Origin: Epiperipatus broadwayi | Lineage: Eukaryota > Onychophora > Udeonychophora > Euonychophora > Peripatidae | Assembly (NCBI GenBank): GCA_028023455.1 | Contig: JAQFVV010000206.1 | Span: 319,001 to 383,000 of the forward strand | DNA: 64,000 bases | Direction: 5' to 3' | Shown: one piece after another, positions 49,036 to 61,644 of the stretch | How positions within the stretch are numbered: the stretch's first letter is position 1 | How the letters are laid out: each line of letters starts with the position of its first letter | Made by a program: the position numbers and the translations under genes | The notes under the pieces: generated by a model | Databases searched by the model: none | What the model was told of the DNA's origin: nothing | The model's input: the letters and a program-made list of their open reading frames with translations, nothing else

Positions 49036-51480
49036 CTGGCTAATATATATTATTGTACCGGTCAAAAAATGTTCACCACCTAAACTGCAAGTTGGATCCA
49101 AACTCAGTCGGTTTAAACTGAATTCAAACCCAACTCACCAGCTCAGATTAGTAGAAATCTAAATTGACGGCACAGTGCTATGCGCCAAGAAACTAGCTCA
49201 ATGGTTGGTGAGGATTAGAGTCCCCTGAACTGACACTAATATCGGATAATAAATTAACTAAGATAATTTTAAATCGAATCATATGTATATGTTTGGGTTG
49301 CCAACACAGACAGCGAGCATTAACATTAAAATAATTATGAATAAAAAGACTTAAGAAACCAAGTGTGTTTATGAAATATTTAATAATAATAGTGATAGTT
49401 TTGTTTGAATTTTAAATGAGATTATATTAATCACCTCTAGCCTTTAACAGAGCTTATAATTATAATAAGAGTGTCAGTCCTTATTATATGCCAATGAGTA
49501 TTACGCAATATTCGAAAGTCTATATGTCTATGCCCCCAACAAGAAAATAAAGGCAGATAAAGGTATCAGTGGTGACGAAAATTATTATTCTAATTTTATT
49601 ATGACAGAATGTGAGATTTATTTTCACATTCGCAAATTCATTCATGAAGAGCAAGTTACGTATTTATGGCATAACTTTAATCTTTTTATTAGAAAACTTA
49701 TTTAATTAAATATAACTGAGAATTTGTTCGACTTTAATTGAAATCACTTCATCATGAATTACAAGCATCAGAGCAGGATTTACTGGAATAGAAAGGTAAC
49801 GATGCTGACGAATTATGAGCTACAAAGTAAGCATGAAAGATAATCACTGGTCGGTAGTTTAAGTATTATGGCGGCTTGTATTTCACAGGTCTACTGCCCT
49901 TTGGAGATGTGGAACACGGGGACAACCAGGCCAAGTCGTAACTATGAACCTATGGTGTTCCAATTATAACATGAGCATGGGAGGAAGTGCTTTCTTCGTC
50001 TATAATTAAAATAACAGAAATATTACACTGACAAGCCTAATGGAGTGGAAGATTGCACTGCATTAGCAACATTCGACGATGATGACTAGAGAGTTACCAT
50101 TTAAATAATAAAACCAAATTATAAAATAAGCTACATGATGACTTGATCAATTTAACTAAAGTCAAACAAACTTTTAACTAAAATTATTTTAAAGTATTTG
50201 TAAATCATATTAATTATGCCTCAAACATCGTGCCTGTCCTGAATCTTAAAAGCAAGTAACAGAAATTTGAATTAGAGTATATTTGATTTCTTTATCAGCC
50301 CTTTCACCAAAACAACATATTTTAACATTATATAAAAATAACTAAATATTGGTGAACACGAGAAAATAGCTCGGCATAGATTAAAAATGGAGCTAATAAT
50401 TTATTATTAGCCAATTATAAAACTAGTAAACATTCAATAATTTCTTTTGACTCGATGATTAATAGAACGCATAAATTTAGTTCTAATGGGCAAAAATTAC
50501 AATTAGACTTAATATTATATATTTGCACAAAGCAAATGGAACAAAGGAGCTCATCAAGTCGAAGAATTATTGGCATATAATTAAAAATAAACAACATTAA
50601 CAAATCACACAATAAATATATATATAATATAATAAATGAACCGCCATAGTAAGGAAGGAAAGTTAAATTTAAAGACTAGAGATTGAGAGAATTTATAGAA
50701 TTTAAAATAGCATAAATAAAAGATTTTACGCAGAGATTATTATATTAAATAATGAAAAGAGCTCTTAAAGAGAGTATAAAGTAAAGTTCGAAACTAGCCA
50801 GAACGTTACAGCTCATTATGAAAATATATTATCCATTTCTTCCAGGCTGGTTCCTTAGTTTACTCGTCTGGGTTGGTAAAATGTAGGCATGCATTCGGTC
50901 AATTACTTGGACAGCATTTCATTTGATTTTGGCAGCATGATTTGTCTGTAAAGAATTTAGCAGCTTCATTGAAGATTTCAGAGGACTTCAGAACCATAGC
51001 CAGATTCCTCACATTTTAGCCCTTCACCATGATCAAAACACTATTTAAATTTATGATTTTGAAATGCACAGAATTTTGGCTCTTTCTGCAACAAAGATGG
51101 CTTCTTCCTTCTTCAAACTTTTCAGAGCTATATATACTGTATCTGATGCCTTTGGGCTAGCGCTTCTTTCATTATCAATGTTACAAAAATTTACTACTTA
51201 TTTTTAGATACATTTCTTCGATAAGTCTTTCAAACTCATTAACTTGAATTTATTTTCTAATTAGAAAATGAATTTTTAAAATCAGAAAAATGATTTTAAT
51301 TAGTGACCGTCCATACATTTTAATTACTTATCTTTTTTTCAAATTAATAAAACTTTACCCATTGTTTTTGGAAAGGGAAAATCTGAAAGCTTATCGAAAG
51401 AATGCAACTTTTAATCACTAAAAATTTAACAAATTATTTAAAGTAAAATCAAAACACTCCCGACACAATGAAACTTTCGT
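49036..51480. other. Low-repeat region with coding-like traces
   Basis: Distinct from the surroundings: few simple repeats, scattered CpGs, moderate GC patches at 49090-49250, 49850-50000 and 50800-51170. No full gene is visible on either strand. CCGCCATA-like blocks occur near 49871 (inverted) and 50641, which might mark repeated ends of one element. See also 51051-51182. Confidence 0.35.
51051..51182 (-). pseudogene. Short coding-like frame, unidentified
   Basis: On the minus strand about 43 codons are open, with a composition typical of real protein: S-A-S-P-K-A-S-D-T-V-Y, then A-L-K-S-L-K-K-E-E-A-I-F-V and A-E-R-A-K-I-L. Downstream (50840-51030) other frames contain short plausible pieces, such as A-A-K-F-F-T-D-K-S-C-C and I-D-R-M-H-A-Y, with stops between. 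It could be a decayed retroelement gag or a lost exon. Confidence 0.25.
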
Positions 51481-51900
51481 ACAATTTTATATATTTAAAT
51501 GTTTATAAATATATACACACAATCCATGCAGTTATAATATATATAAATTTATGAATAATTTTCTCATGAATCTATTAATAGCATTGATTAATTTAAACCT
51601 TAAACTACTTAATTTTAATACACGTTTATAAAATAGTTTTTCTTTATGGAAATTAGTGTGTATTGAACATATAAAGCCCCATTGCATCGGAAATTTAAGG
51701 TTAGTACTAGAGTTTGAAGTAGGCTTATGGCTAGATGTCATGAAGCTAGGATCGAACTCAGATCTGACTGCTTCATTATATTTATATATATATATAATGA
51801 CATGTGGCAGCTAGAGGCAGTTCAATTATTATTTAAATAGATTTGTAAAATTTTCACATGTTGTTATAGTTATTCATTATTAAAATATTATTTATCATTA

Positions 51901-51961
51901 CATATATATATATATATATATATATATGTAAGTAAAGATATATATATATATATATATATAT
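51901..51961. repeat. Duplicated (TA)n plus GTAAGTAAAG
   Basis: Two TA tracts (about 51900-51928 and 51938-51961) are each followed by TGTAAGTAAAGA, i.e. a tandem duplication of tract and flank. Confidence 0.8.
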
Positions 51962-52115
51962 GTAAGTAAAGAGAAAGATGGAGCTACCTTTTTCTTATAA
52001 AATTTCTGGCTTGTGTTGCAACTTAAGATCTCCCTGTACAGTCATCACTACATCTGATTGACTGTCATATAAGGATTCTAAAAGTGCATGGGAGAGGTTT
52101 TCAGCCTTTCATTTT
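51962..52115 (+). repeat. Family Y diverged copy
   Basis: AAGTAAAGAGAAAGATGGAGC, CTTTTTCTTATAAAATTTCT, GATTGACTG and TGCATGGGAGAGGTTT follow the order of the family Y arm at 12.13-12.24 kb (AAGTAAAGAAGAAGGTGGAA and so on). Confidence 0.55.
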
Positions 52116-52693
52116 AATTAAAAATAAACAAGTAAATTATTTGCATTTATCAGATATCTTATGAAAAAAAAAAAAAAACAGATGAGTCTTTAATGACATT
52201 ATTAATTTAAAATGCATGTATTTAATTGCTTAGGCACATAAATTCTAACATTCTAATAATTTATGCACAATAAAAAAATATATCATTAACAAAATTAATT
52301 TAATATTATCTAGTATTCTGCATCTAAAGGTTTATTTCTGATGTTTTTATAATAATTACAATACATAAATATCTAAAGATTTTAACTTTTGAAAGGACTA
52401 GACATAATTTAAATTCCTAAAATTATGTTGGTGTTCAAGATGCATAAAATATGATAAGTAGGTTTGAAATTCTAATCAAAGTTTGAAGTCTATAAAATGT
52501 CTTGCTCATTATTTTCATTTGGATTTATTGTCCAAATAATATTTCAGTGAGAAAATATCTTTTGTGCATGAATTACACCATGCCCAAAACATACATTGTA
52601 TGGATTGTAGCAGCATTTTGAAAGATTTAGCTGTTGACAGTAATGACCATCATTTCCTATGCTTACACAAATTATTAATAATTTTCATTACAG
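52116..52693. other. AT-rich spacer
   Basis: An A-rich run lies at 52166-52180. No gene. Confidence 0.5.
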
Positions 52694-52800
52694 TAGTGTG
52701 ACCCAGTACAAGCTAAAAACTAGTCTGGGAATATTAAATGAGTAGGCATTAGATAGCGATTTTATGCTTCTTGCATCCAATGATTACCACTCTTATTGTT
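52694..52800 (+). mobile_element. Foldback-family right-arm fragment
   Basis: AAAACTAGTCTGGGAATATT, ATGAGTAGGCATTAGATAG and GCATCCAATGATTACC match the right arm of the 27.3 kb foldback. The preceding GTGACCCAGTACAAGCTAA corresponds to its hammerhead-like core and stem II but is badly degraded. No mirror arm is present. Confidence 0.65.
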
Positions 52801-53310
52801 TTTATTATGTTTTTATTAATTAAAAATATAATAGATATGTAGATATTGTCATTGTTTAATAGATGGTTTAATGAATCTGCATTAATTAAAATATAAAAAT
52901 GTAGATAGAAATAAAAACCTTTGTATAAAAACTATATAAATAATAACAATATTGAAATAAAACGTATATGTGACTACATTATATAGGGAATGAATATGTA
53001 TATAATACTATTTGTGAGAATAGTAGTAAAAATTTAAATATCTTCCCTCTTTTATTTTACATATGTTCTATGTTTAAAAAACAGAAAAATACATAGAAAA
53101 CAAATAACATCTAGAAAAATAATAAATATTAATATAATATTAGTTTAATAATAGAAGCAAAAAATACATTTTTGAAAGACAATAATTTACAAGAGAGATA
53201 GAAGTCTGTTGAATATATTAATATATATATATATATTTCTGATATTGTTATGTTTAAAGAATGTAAAAGAAGATAAGATTGACATCAAAAGACAAAATAA
53301 TAGTCAAGCA
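52801..53310. other. AT-rich spacer
   Basis: No gene; a short TA tract at about 53219-53237. Confidence 0.5.
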
Positions 53311-53402
53311 TTGGTGGTCGAGAGGTCAGTGACAGCCACTTTACAAGCCGTTGTCCTGGGTTAGCGGGTTCACTTTCCGGCTGATACTATGACACATGAG
53401 GA
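53311..53402 (+). mobile_element. tRNA-derived SINE head
   Basis: TGGTCGAGAGG (53315-53325) fits a pol III box A of a Leu/Ser-type tRNA, and GGTTCACTTTCC (53367-53378) a slightly altered box B. They lie 52 bases apart. It continues with CTGATACTATGACACATGAG, which is shared with the SINE at 26.9 kb. No intact tRNA fold or anticodon arm can be defined, so it is a SINE and not a tRNA gene. The body after 53402 is not conserved between the two copies. Confidence 0.65.
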
Positions 53403-56400
53403 AAAAAAGACAAAATTATATGCTTTATGTTCATTTGAAAAGAATTTTTTTTGTTCAGAGTGACTTGCAACAAAAAAAAATGTTAAGAGTTAATATATAT
53501 ATATAAACATATCTTAGCAAAAGTTATGCTGACAAAAATTAACTCTTGATTATAATAATAGTTTTTCATTGCTTTCTATTAATTCTTAATAAAATATGAA
53601 TCAGTATTTCATTTCTCACATATTGTATGAATTAAGGATCTGATTTATATTGAGGAAGCCTGGTGAGAGACGTGACTATTTGTGAAAAAAGATTTTGTAA
53701 CAACATATATATATATGTGTGTGTGTATGTGTGTGTGAGTTTGTGTCTAATTACTAAAGAATTAATATGGAATAATTTCTTTAATCAAGATTTAAATGGA
53801 AGTTAGAATACTTTTTTAGGATTTTTTCAAATAACGTACTTGTATCCAGATTATCACATCATTTAACATTTAATTTTAAAATGAGAATCTAAACAATGTT
53901 AACCAATAATTTTAATAAAATTCAAAACATTCTGCTTAAATGTCATGAAACTTTTATTACATAATAAAAAATTATTTAAAATATAATAAAAATTTTATCA
54001 TCGGTAATACAGGGATCATGTTTTTCTCCTTACTTTTACAAATTGCATCAAGCAGCCAGAGAGTATTTACTCCAGGTATCATGCTTGATCAGTCCTATGC
54101 ATGGAGACTTTCCCCTACACATGGAGACTTTTATATTTTATAAAAAATTAAATGAGTTAGTTAAGACATCAAATTTTGAAACATATCTTTAAACTATTTC
54201 ACTTTTATTAAAAGTTTTTGATAAAAATCTAATTGAACAAATTTAAGAAATGCTGTAAAAATATAGTTTTCTAATCTAGATGAGAATCTAAACATAATGA
54301 TATATTCAATACTGAATACATATGTAAGAAAAATTATTTTAATTTTCTATTTATCATAAAATTTGCTGCTAAATTAAACATAGTGCATAATAGATTTAAA
54401 TGTAATATTTCTTTAGAAACATGATAAGATTATGTGAATAACAAAATTATATGTTCATCTTAGCATAAATATTATTTTCAACTTGTTAATTTACTATTTA
54501 TATTTTATTCCATTGCATTATCATTGTTATTTACTTATTGGTTATGAAAATCCATTCTGTATCTTTTCAATGCATAACTACTTTAAGTTGATTGAGTCTA
54601 TTACCTTTATTTGAGCCTAGCAAAGCAAGAGGGAAAAAGAAGTTACCTAGGCTGCAAGATTTTCTCTAAGTAAAGAATTGTAATCAATTAAAATGTTTAC
54701 TAGTATACTAAAAAGGAATATTTTTATGTTAAATGTGATCTACATCATTGTTTGTTTTGTGTGTGTGGTTGTGCAAACAATACTTAAGTTTATTGTTTGT
54801 GTTATATATTTGTAGAAAATTTTGTTAATAAATACATGGGTATATATGCTTTAAATACTATTTACAAATAAATTTGAAAAATAGACAGATAAATAAATGA
54901 AACATCAAGTTTTTAATTATTATTTATGTTGTATTCGTTCAGAAGATAAACCAAAGTTTTAGAAAAAATAGATGAATGTTGTTTAATATACTCAAACGTT
55001 TTCTGCAGCTAAAGTATTTTTAAATAATATTTAAAATTAATTTAAATAAAATGAATTAAAACATAAGCCCATGATCCAACAAATAAATTTAGAAAATAGA
55101 TTGTAAAACCAATTTAAAAATAAAACAAGCCATATGGTATAGTGAGGTTGAAGTTATTACCATAACCATGCTTATGTAGTAAGATTCTCTGATTTTAGTT
55201 ATAAGTTTTCAGTAAAAATGTTTTCTTGGGACCCATATAAGAAATAATAAAAAATCTTCCACTACAGAAAAAAATCTTTTTAATAGCTATTTATAAAAAA
55301 AATCAGTATAAAAATTGTTATTATTCATAAAGTATGTCACATGCTTGGTGATAATAATTCGAGTTTTCAATTTTTGATTTGTTTTCTATCTAAGAATATC
55401 TAGACAGGTATTTAACAATTAATATTGGATTCTTAGTTAAACTGATTTCAGATTATATAACTGAAAAAAAATAGCTAAGTCTTATAAAACTTGAAAAAAT
55501 TTTGTTTATCCAGATCAAATGTCAATCTTAGGTCATGTAGAGAATGCACTATTGCTATATCACAATACGTTTTACATATATTTAAATATAATAAATGTAT
55601 TTTTACAAAATTATAGAGCACATATATAATTATGTATACTATTATTTTATAAATAGAGTTTAATCTTTGAGTTGTCTAAAGGTGTTTACCTTTTTATATA
55701 TAAAACCATTTATTCATAATAAAAATGAGAAGTATAACACCTGTTTAATGTTTTTATTAGTATAACTTTTTTTTTATTTAAAATATTTTAAATCTTTTTA
55801 TAATGTGATGCAATATAACAGAATCAATTATTACAGTGAGCTTTTAGAGAAACACACTTTTGCTTTGTTCAGGTTCAAATTTTACTTTATGTATATTTTT
55901 TTTCTCTTGTGGATATAATTTTTCAAGCTTGCAAAAATCTTTTTATCTTTCATATTATTTAAAATCTATAAACATTGAAACTGAAAGTGTTTTATTTTTA
56001 CCTTAGATTATCTTCAAGTAACAAGTATGTTTTATTATTGTTATTCTTTGAATTATTAAACTTTTTTCCTGCTAAAAAAATGTTTTCAGTTTGTAAGCAA
56101 TAATAATAAAATTTAGAATAACAGAAAACACAATGGTAGTTTTATAAAAGAAAATAGTGCAAAAATAAAGGTTCTTTTATGAAAGTATTATGTATTCAAA
56201 TTAATATGGAAATGGTTCAGTAATTCTCTATAGAGACTGAAAATGAATTCAGTTTATCATTGTAATGCATAGCTCATCAGAAGTTATACTAAAATATAAC
56301 TTCCTCCTAAGATCAAATTTACTTTCAGACTATTACCATTTTGTGTACTTTTTAAACAAAAATATTAAAGCAGTATTCATCCTATATCTATTCTTTTCTA

Positions 56401-56455
56401 ATTCTATTTTATGTTTTTGATGATAAAAAGCAATAATACTTATAAAACTGTAATA
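53403..56455. other. AT-rich spacer
   Basis: A TA then GT tract lies at about 53706-53740, and a small duplication CATGGAGACTTT occurs at about 54099 and 54120. No gene or larger repeat recognised. Confidence 0.45.
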
Positions 56456-56459
56456 TATA

Positions 56460-57070
56460 TATATATATATATTCTGCATCCAAAGCACATAATAAAACAT
56501 TTTAAAAGGAAAGAGTTGTCTGCCATCGCTCGCTTACTTCAATTTAATTATAGAGGGTTATCTGAAACACTTTAACAAAAAGCATGAAGATTTTAAATAA
56601 GTTATATTATTTTTTAACTATAATGCAAATTGCTTTATATTATTTTAATTGACATTTGCAAAAATTTTCAATTTATAGTTTATCAAATCACATAACGAAA
56701 TGTGTGAATACATACTTCCCGATGGATAATATTATATAGTACCTGAGATTAATATCCATCACTGGATTATTAAATAAGTGAAGTACTCTTAATCCAAAGT
56801 AGAAGATAAAACTTTTTAAAAGAAAAGAATGGTCTGCTTTTGATCTCTTACCTCTATTTAATTATTAGCTAACTGTAAAAAAATCGTAAATGTTAATATT
56901 ATATAAACCCAATTTGGGATATAGTTTTAAAAAATAATATGATTGATTTAAAATATTCATGCTTTCTTTCCAAAGTGTTTCAGATATCTCTCTATAAGTA
57001 AACTGAGGTAAGACAGAGAAGAATGCCTGCTCTTTTCTCTGAATAAGTTTCATCCTGTACTTTGGATTGA
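56460..57070. repeat. Old three-arm foldback
   Basis: About 56472-56630 is repeated inverted at about 56920-57070 (shared ATCTGAAACACTTT, AAGCATGAA-ATTTTAAAT and ATCCAAAG blocks), and a partial direct copy lies between at about 56785-56880. Heavily diverged (perhaps 25 percent). No coding. Confidence 0.55.
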
Positions 57071-57154
57071 AAATATTTCATTTACTTAATAAAACAGTGT
57101 TGGAGTATTAATTTCAAAATTTTACGTAATATTAACTGCTGAGAAGTTTGTATG

Positions 57155-57157
<3 letters not shown>

Positions 57158-57233
<76 letters not shown>

Positions 57234-57242
57234 AGAGAGAGA
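57158..57242. repeat. (TA)n then (GA)n microsatellite
   Basis: About 73 bases of TA followed by a short AG/GA run. Confidence 0.95.
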
Positions 57243-57678
57243 ATATGTATGTGTTGCATTAATTTTATGATATAATTGGTGATGTTTGATAACAGATTCA
57301 ATTGTTTCTGCTGGACATATTTTCTAAGTAAGTGATATTATTAGCCGCTTAAAAACAGTTGATATCCACCCAAACACTAGTGCAATATTGATCTAAAATA
57401 CAAGACTAGAATGTAAATTTAGCTGTAAATTAACTAAAGCCTTTTTTATATCAACTTAATATTTATAGATAAGCAAGAACAGTTAATCAAGTTCTTTTTA
57501 GAGAACCTTGCTTTCAAATAAATATAAAGATGTAACAATATTAAATAACGTTAACTAAAAAAAATATTTTATTTTTTTGTCAAACATTGCTGACAAAATA
57601 ATCTTTAAAAAATTATGTAAATATTATAAACCAACAATTTCATGATTGCTCTATATTTATGTAGTGTTTAATTATATA
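57243..57678. other. AT-rich spacer
   Basis: No feature recognised. Confidence 0.5.
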
Positions 57679-57720
57679 TATATAAAATACATATTTTGCG
57701 GGTTCATCCGTGTTAAAAAC

Positions 57721-57783
57721 TTTTAATATTAATATACTGACATTTCGACTTGGTCACACAAGCCATCCACAGAGTTATAAAAG
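57721..57783 (-). ncRNA. Hammerhead-derived stem-loops, left arm
   Basis: On the minus strand: outer CUUUUA/UAAAAG and inner ACU/AGU pairs, CUGUGGA in the core position (consensus CUGAUGA), a 6-bp stem II GGCUUG/CAAGUC with loop UGUGAC, GAAA, then UGUC. The core has two changes, so activity is unlikely. Confidence 0.35.
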
Positions 57784-57879
57784 GTAGAAAGACAGTTGTA
57801 GAGGCGCTACAATCACTGATTTGAATAAAATGTTAAAATTCCACCAATAGCAAAAAATGTTAAATTTAGGAATGTTTTT

Positions 57880-58240
57880 TAAACCAAATAGGAGGAAGTT
57901 TGCATGTATCATCTCGCTTATTGATACAATCTGGCCTTTTAAGTATCTCAATGGCTTCTCTAATTTTGCATTGTTAGAGATTATCACATCTGGATATGAT
58001 CCTGGTACTAGAAAAATCAATCTTATGACCTGAATCTATAGTATGGAGTGAGAGTGCTGATGATGATGAGTGTTGTTTAACTGCATTAGCATGCTCATCT
58101 CTCCTAACACTGATGTGACGATTACTCATACCTATGTAAGAAGCTTTACAATTTTTACATGAGATTTGATAGACACCATGAGATTCAAGAGGGATTGAAT
58201 CCTTAGATTTGTTTATTATATTGCTGATCTTTTGATGAGC
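57880..58240 (-). pseudogene. Penelope-like GIY-YIG endonuclease domain
   Basis: Read on the minus strand from the loop: I-S-N-I-I-N-K-S-K-D precedes E-S-H-G-V-Y-Q-I-S-C-K-N-C-K and A-S-Y-I-G-M-S, the G-V-Y/Y-I-G pair of the GIY-YIG fold with its C-x2-C. Then come R-R-D-E-H-A-N-A-V-K and S-A-L-S-L-H, with the conserved D-E-H, and D-S-G-H-K-I-D-F. The frame stops at 57974-57976. A one-base shift then restores I-R-E-A-I-E-I-L-K-R, N-K-R-D-D and L-P-P-I-W, the usual end of the domain. The domain cuts DNA to prime reverse transcription in this family. No RT part is present, so the copy is 5'-truncated. Confidence 0.8.
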
Positions 58241-58570
58241 CTAAGGATTCAATCCCTCTTGAATCTCATGGTGTCTATCAAATCTCATGTAAAAATTGTA
58301 AAGCTTCTTACATAGGTATGAGTAATCATCGCATCAGTGTTAGGAGAGATGAGCATGCTAATGCAGTTAAACAACACTCATCATCATCAGCACTTTCACT
58401 CCATACTATAGATTCAGGTCATAAAATTGATTTTTCTAGTAACCAGGATCATATCCAGATGTGATAATCTCTACCAATGCAAAATTAGAGAAGCCATTGA
58501 GATACTTAAAAGGCCAGATTGTATCAATAAGCGAGATGATACATGCAAACTTCCTCCTATTTGGAAAGAT
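58241..58570 (+). pseudogene. Mirror copy of the GIY-YIG domain
   Basis: Right-arm duplicate of the same domain on the plus strand, with the same G-V-Y-Q-I-S-C and Y-I-G-M-S motifs. Differences: N-H-R-I for N-R-H-I after Y-I-G-M-S, and a small insertion near 58440 that changes frame before the stop. It has no start codon or upstream coding part. Confidence 0.75.
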
Positions 58571-58673
58571 TTTATTAAAAAACATTCCTAAATTTAACAT
58601 TTTTTGCTATTGGTGGAATTTTAACATTTTATTCAAATCAGTGATTGTAGCGCCTCTACAACCATCTTTCTAC

Positions 58674-58736
58674 CTTTTATAACTCTGTGGATGGCTTGTG
58701 TGACCAAGTCGAAACATCAGTATATTAATATTAAAA
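58674..58736 (+). ncRNA. Hammerhead-derived stem-loops, right arm
   Basis: Plus-strand counterpart of the left-arm motif with GAAACAUC instead of GAAAUGUC. Both variants are one transition away from GAAACGUC, the form expected in a working element. Confidence 0.35.
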
Positions 58737-58776
58737 GTTTTTAACACGGATGAACCCACAAAATATGTATTTTATA

Positions 58777-61130
58777 TATTTAACCCGTGAAAATCTTCGT
58801 TTTAACATATATATATATATATAAACTTTAAATTATATATATATAAGGATGCTTTAGGGCTATGCTATTGCTGTACTAATGGCACATTAAGTAACAAAAC
58901 ATTTAAGATAATATTATAATCATCTTGTTAAATAATTGTTGTGTTTATCTTATATTTGTTCTTCCAAAAAAGCACTTTTTCTATAGTTGCTTTGGTTAAT
59001 GATTGTATTATTAGTGATTTAATTAAAAGAAAAAAAATCGCAGTCTGGTCTTGGATAAATGATGATAGGCATATTGAGCTTTATAAATAATGTTGAACCA
59101 AATAAGTAATGATACAAGTTCAAGACATATTTGCAAAAAGAATTAAGAATTATTAGTGGGTTATAATTGAAAAGTAAATTTAGTCTTTGGCTATTAATAA
59201 CAGTATACTTTTTTTTTTTAATTTTATTAAAAGCATTGAAAATAAAATATACATCTCTCAAATGATATCATAATCATATTTAATAAAATAATATATAGAC
59301 ATTATATCATAGTGGCTTTTGAGCAATTAAAAGTAGTATTTTAATCAACTTTTGAATAATAACACTAGAATTTTTATGACTACACTAAATAAAGATTTCA
59401 TTATCTCAACTCATTCAGATTTGGACATACATATTCTGATATATCAATTTAAAATAAATCTTCATATTTTTTTTTTAAAAAGACATGTTAGGGGTACAGA
59501 CAAGATTCTAGAGAAGTTTTAAAATATTACAGTGATAAGTTGTTAGAAAAATATTAGAACTGAAAGAATTATTTGACCTATAAATAAGTTCCATCTGGTT
59601 TTAGAAATAACTATTATTGTAATAAATTATAATTTTAAAAATAAAGAAGTAGAATACAATGCACTAATTATCATGTTATATCAGTAATATCACTATTTTC
59701 TATGCCATGATAAGTAAGGCCAAGGATTTTATTAAACTGATTACTTTGAGTTAGGATTTCCAAATACTTAGTGGGACCTTGTAAAGAACCATGAAGCAAT
59801 ATATAAGAAAAGTGTTATAATAAAATATGTTAATTATGAAAATTTTATATATCATGGTAAGACATCAATTAATGAAGATAATTTGAGACATGTTTTGAAA
59901 CTAGCTAGTTGCCTAGGAAATTTTATTCATTTTAGATAACTATAATTTTAAATGAATCATGTTACAGTGATGAAAATTCTGAATCAGTTAAAATAAAATC
60001 TAAAGTTAATGGTTACGTGTAATAAATTTGACACTTCAAAATGTAATAATATACTTACACATGCACATGTGTGCACACACATAAATACATCATTTTATTG
60101 TCAAATATTTGCCTATGTCATGTGTGAATAATGGCACATATAAAGACATGGAGATTATCTAAATAATACATGTAGTGTTGAATTTTACAAAACACCGGTC
60201 AGTATTTCATTAAATACTAGTATGTTTAAATAAAAAAATGTTGTTCTACAAATTATCTTTTTTATTATTAATAGTACAATTTTTTAATTCAATAAATTAT
60301 TTATGCTTTCAATTTATATTATTGTTTGACTTTAAAATATTAACTTTAATGATTTACAATAGAACAATTTATTCAAAAATGGCAATTACAGTATATTGTA
60401 AATTATATGCATTATTTTGATTATGAAATATTTATGCTTGAGTGATCTTATCAATATCATTTTGTGCAATAAATCAAGCCTCTTTAGTCCTTGTTCTCTA
60501 TCATTTTTTTCTTCACAAATCCCCTCAACAATAATAAACTCATAAACAAATCCATATTTTTTTCATGACTATAAAATGCAGATACATTTCTTAAATCAAT
60601 TTTAAATTTTTTGTACATAAGTTAATGCTGTATCATTCTTATTTTCAAATTTGTTTTCATTTCACAATTGTATATTGTGCTGATTTCAATTTAGACTGTG
60701 GATAAATTGTAGTAATGTGCATAAAATGAAAACACAAAAAATCATCATCACATTTTCTTATATAGGAAGGGAAGCTGTAGGGGACCCAATTTTAAACCCT
60801 ACAGGATCAAGTCCCAAAAGCATAAGACAGAAGAAGAGTGGAAGAAATATATGTGCTCCTTGTTTGTTTGTATTGATATAACCCAAAAAGAATAGTACAT
60901 AGCTGGAATTATTTGATAGCTATTTTTAAAAGTTAAGATTAGAACACATATAAACAGTTGTCTGTGGACAAAAACTATTTAGTTAATCTTTTTTATATTT
61001 TGAATATTAACTGTCTTCAAAATTGATCTATACTTGCTAAATTCTGATCTATTTTTTCTATAACAATAAATAAGTCTAATATTTTTAATAATTTGGTTTT
61101 GAATATTAAGCTATAGTTTGCAAAAATCAT
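58777..61130. other. AT-rich spacer
   Basis: TA tracts at about 58806-58821 and 58834-58845. A GC-richer patch at 60765-60855 follows a TATAG and is open for about 40 codons in one frame; too little to call an exon. Confidence 0.45.
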
Positions 61131-61452
61131 TCAGATTATTTTTGATAGGCAGGTTTTTTTCTGAATGTCTGAATTATTTGAATGTGTGCTTGTATTTTAC
61201 ATAAATAAACTTAATGCTGCACATATATTAAAAAAGGGGTTTTGTTGAAATCATTTTATGATTTCAAAGACTGCCTTGTTTATATTGTTTTCAGATTATT
61301 TTTGATAGCCAAGTTTTTTTCTGAATGTCTGAATTATTTGAGTGTGTGTGCTTGTATTTTACATAAATAAATTTAAAGCTGCACATATATTAAAAGAAGG
61401 GTTTTGTTGAAATCATTTTATGATTTCAAAGACTCCCTTGTTTATATTGTTT
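61131..61452 (+). repeat. Tandem duplication, 160-bp unit
   Basis: Units 61131-61290 and 61291-61452, each starting TCAGATTATTTTTGATAG and ending TTGTTTATATTGTTT, about 95 percent identical. Non-coding. Confidence 0.9.
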
Positions 61453-61644
61453 TAATTAAACTCACAAGGGTAAAGTTTCAGTTGGCCAGTACAGCTGAAA
61501 GTCTTCAAGTCAGAGATAATTGAAGAAAAAGGTTATTACATTTTATAGAGCTAGATTAGAGACCAAGGTGTGAAAACATTAAAGTAATGGATTTTCCCCA
61601 TATTAGTTAATTATCAAGAAAGTTATTAGTCTGGATTTTTTTTT

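Larger units (their letters stand above)
57679..58776. mobile_element. Penelope-like element 3' end in giant palindrome
   Basis: Left arm 57679-58206 and right arm 58241-58776 are inverted copies about 97 percent identical over some 530 bases, with a 34-base loop. Each arm encodes a Penelope-like GIY-YIG domain reading outward from the centre and ends in the element's 3' tail with hammerhead-like sequence and the terminal ATGAACCC block. The loop continues the minus-strand reading frame, so the left arm is the more complete copy and the right arm looks like a fold-back duplicate of it. Inverted and partially tandem ends are common in Penelope-like elements. Both flanks are TA-rich, so no target duplication can be fixed. 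Confidence 0.8.

Noticed and set aside
53311-53402. tRNA gene
   Set aside because: Box A and box B are visible but no full cloverleaf or anticodon arm. A second copy with the same 3' extension shows it is a SINE.
57775-58682. Frames at 57775-58020 (minus) and 58461-58682 (plus)
   Set aside because: Out-of-frame readings of the Penelope-like GIY-YIG region; the conserved motifs are in another frame.
60765-60855. Exon after TATAG in a GC-richer patch
   Set aside because: Open for about 40 codons only, without a consensus donor or motif.
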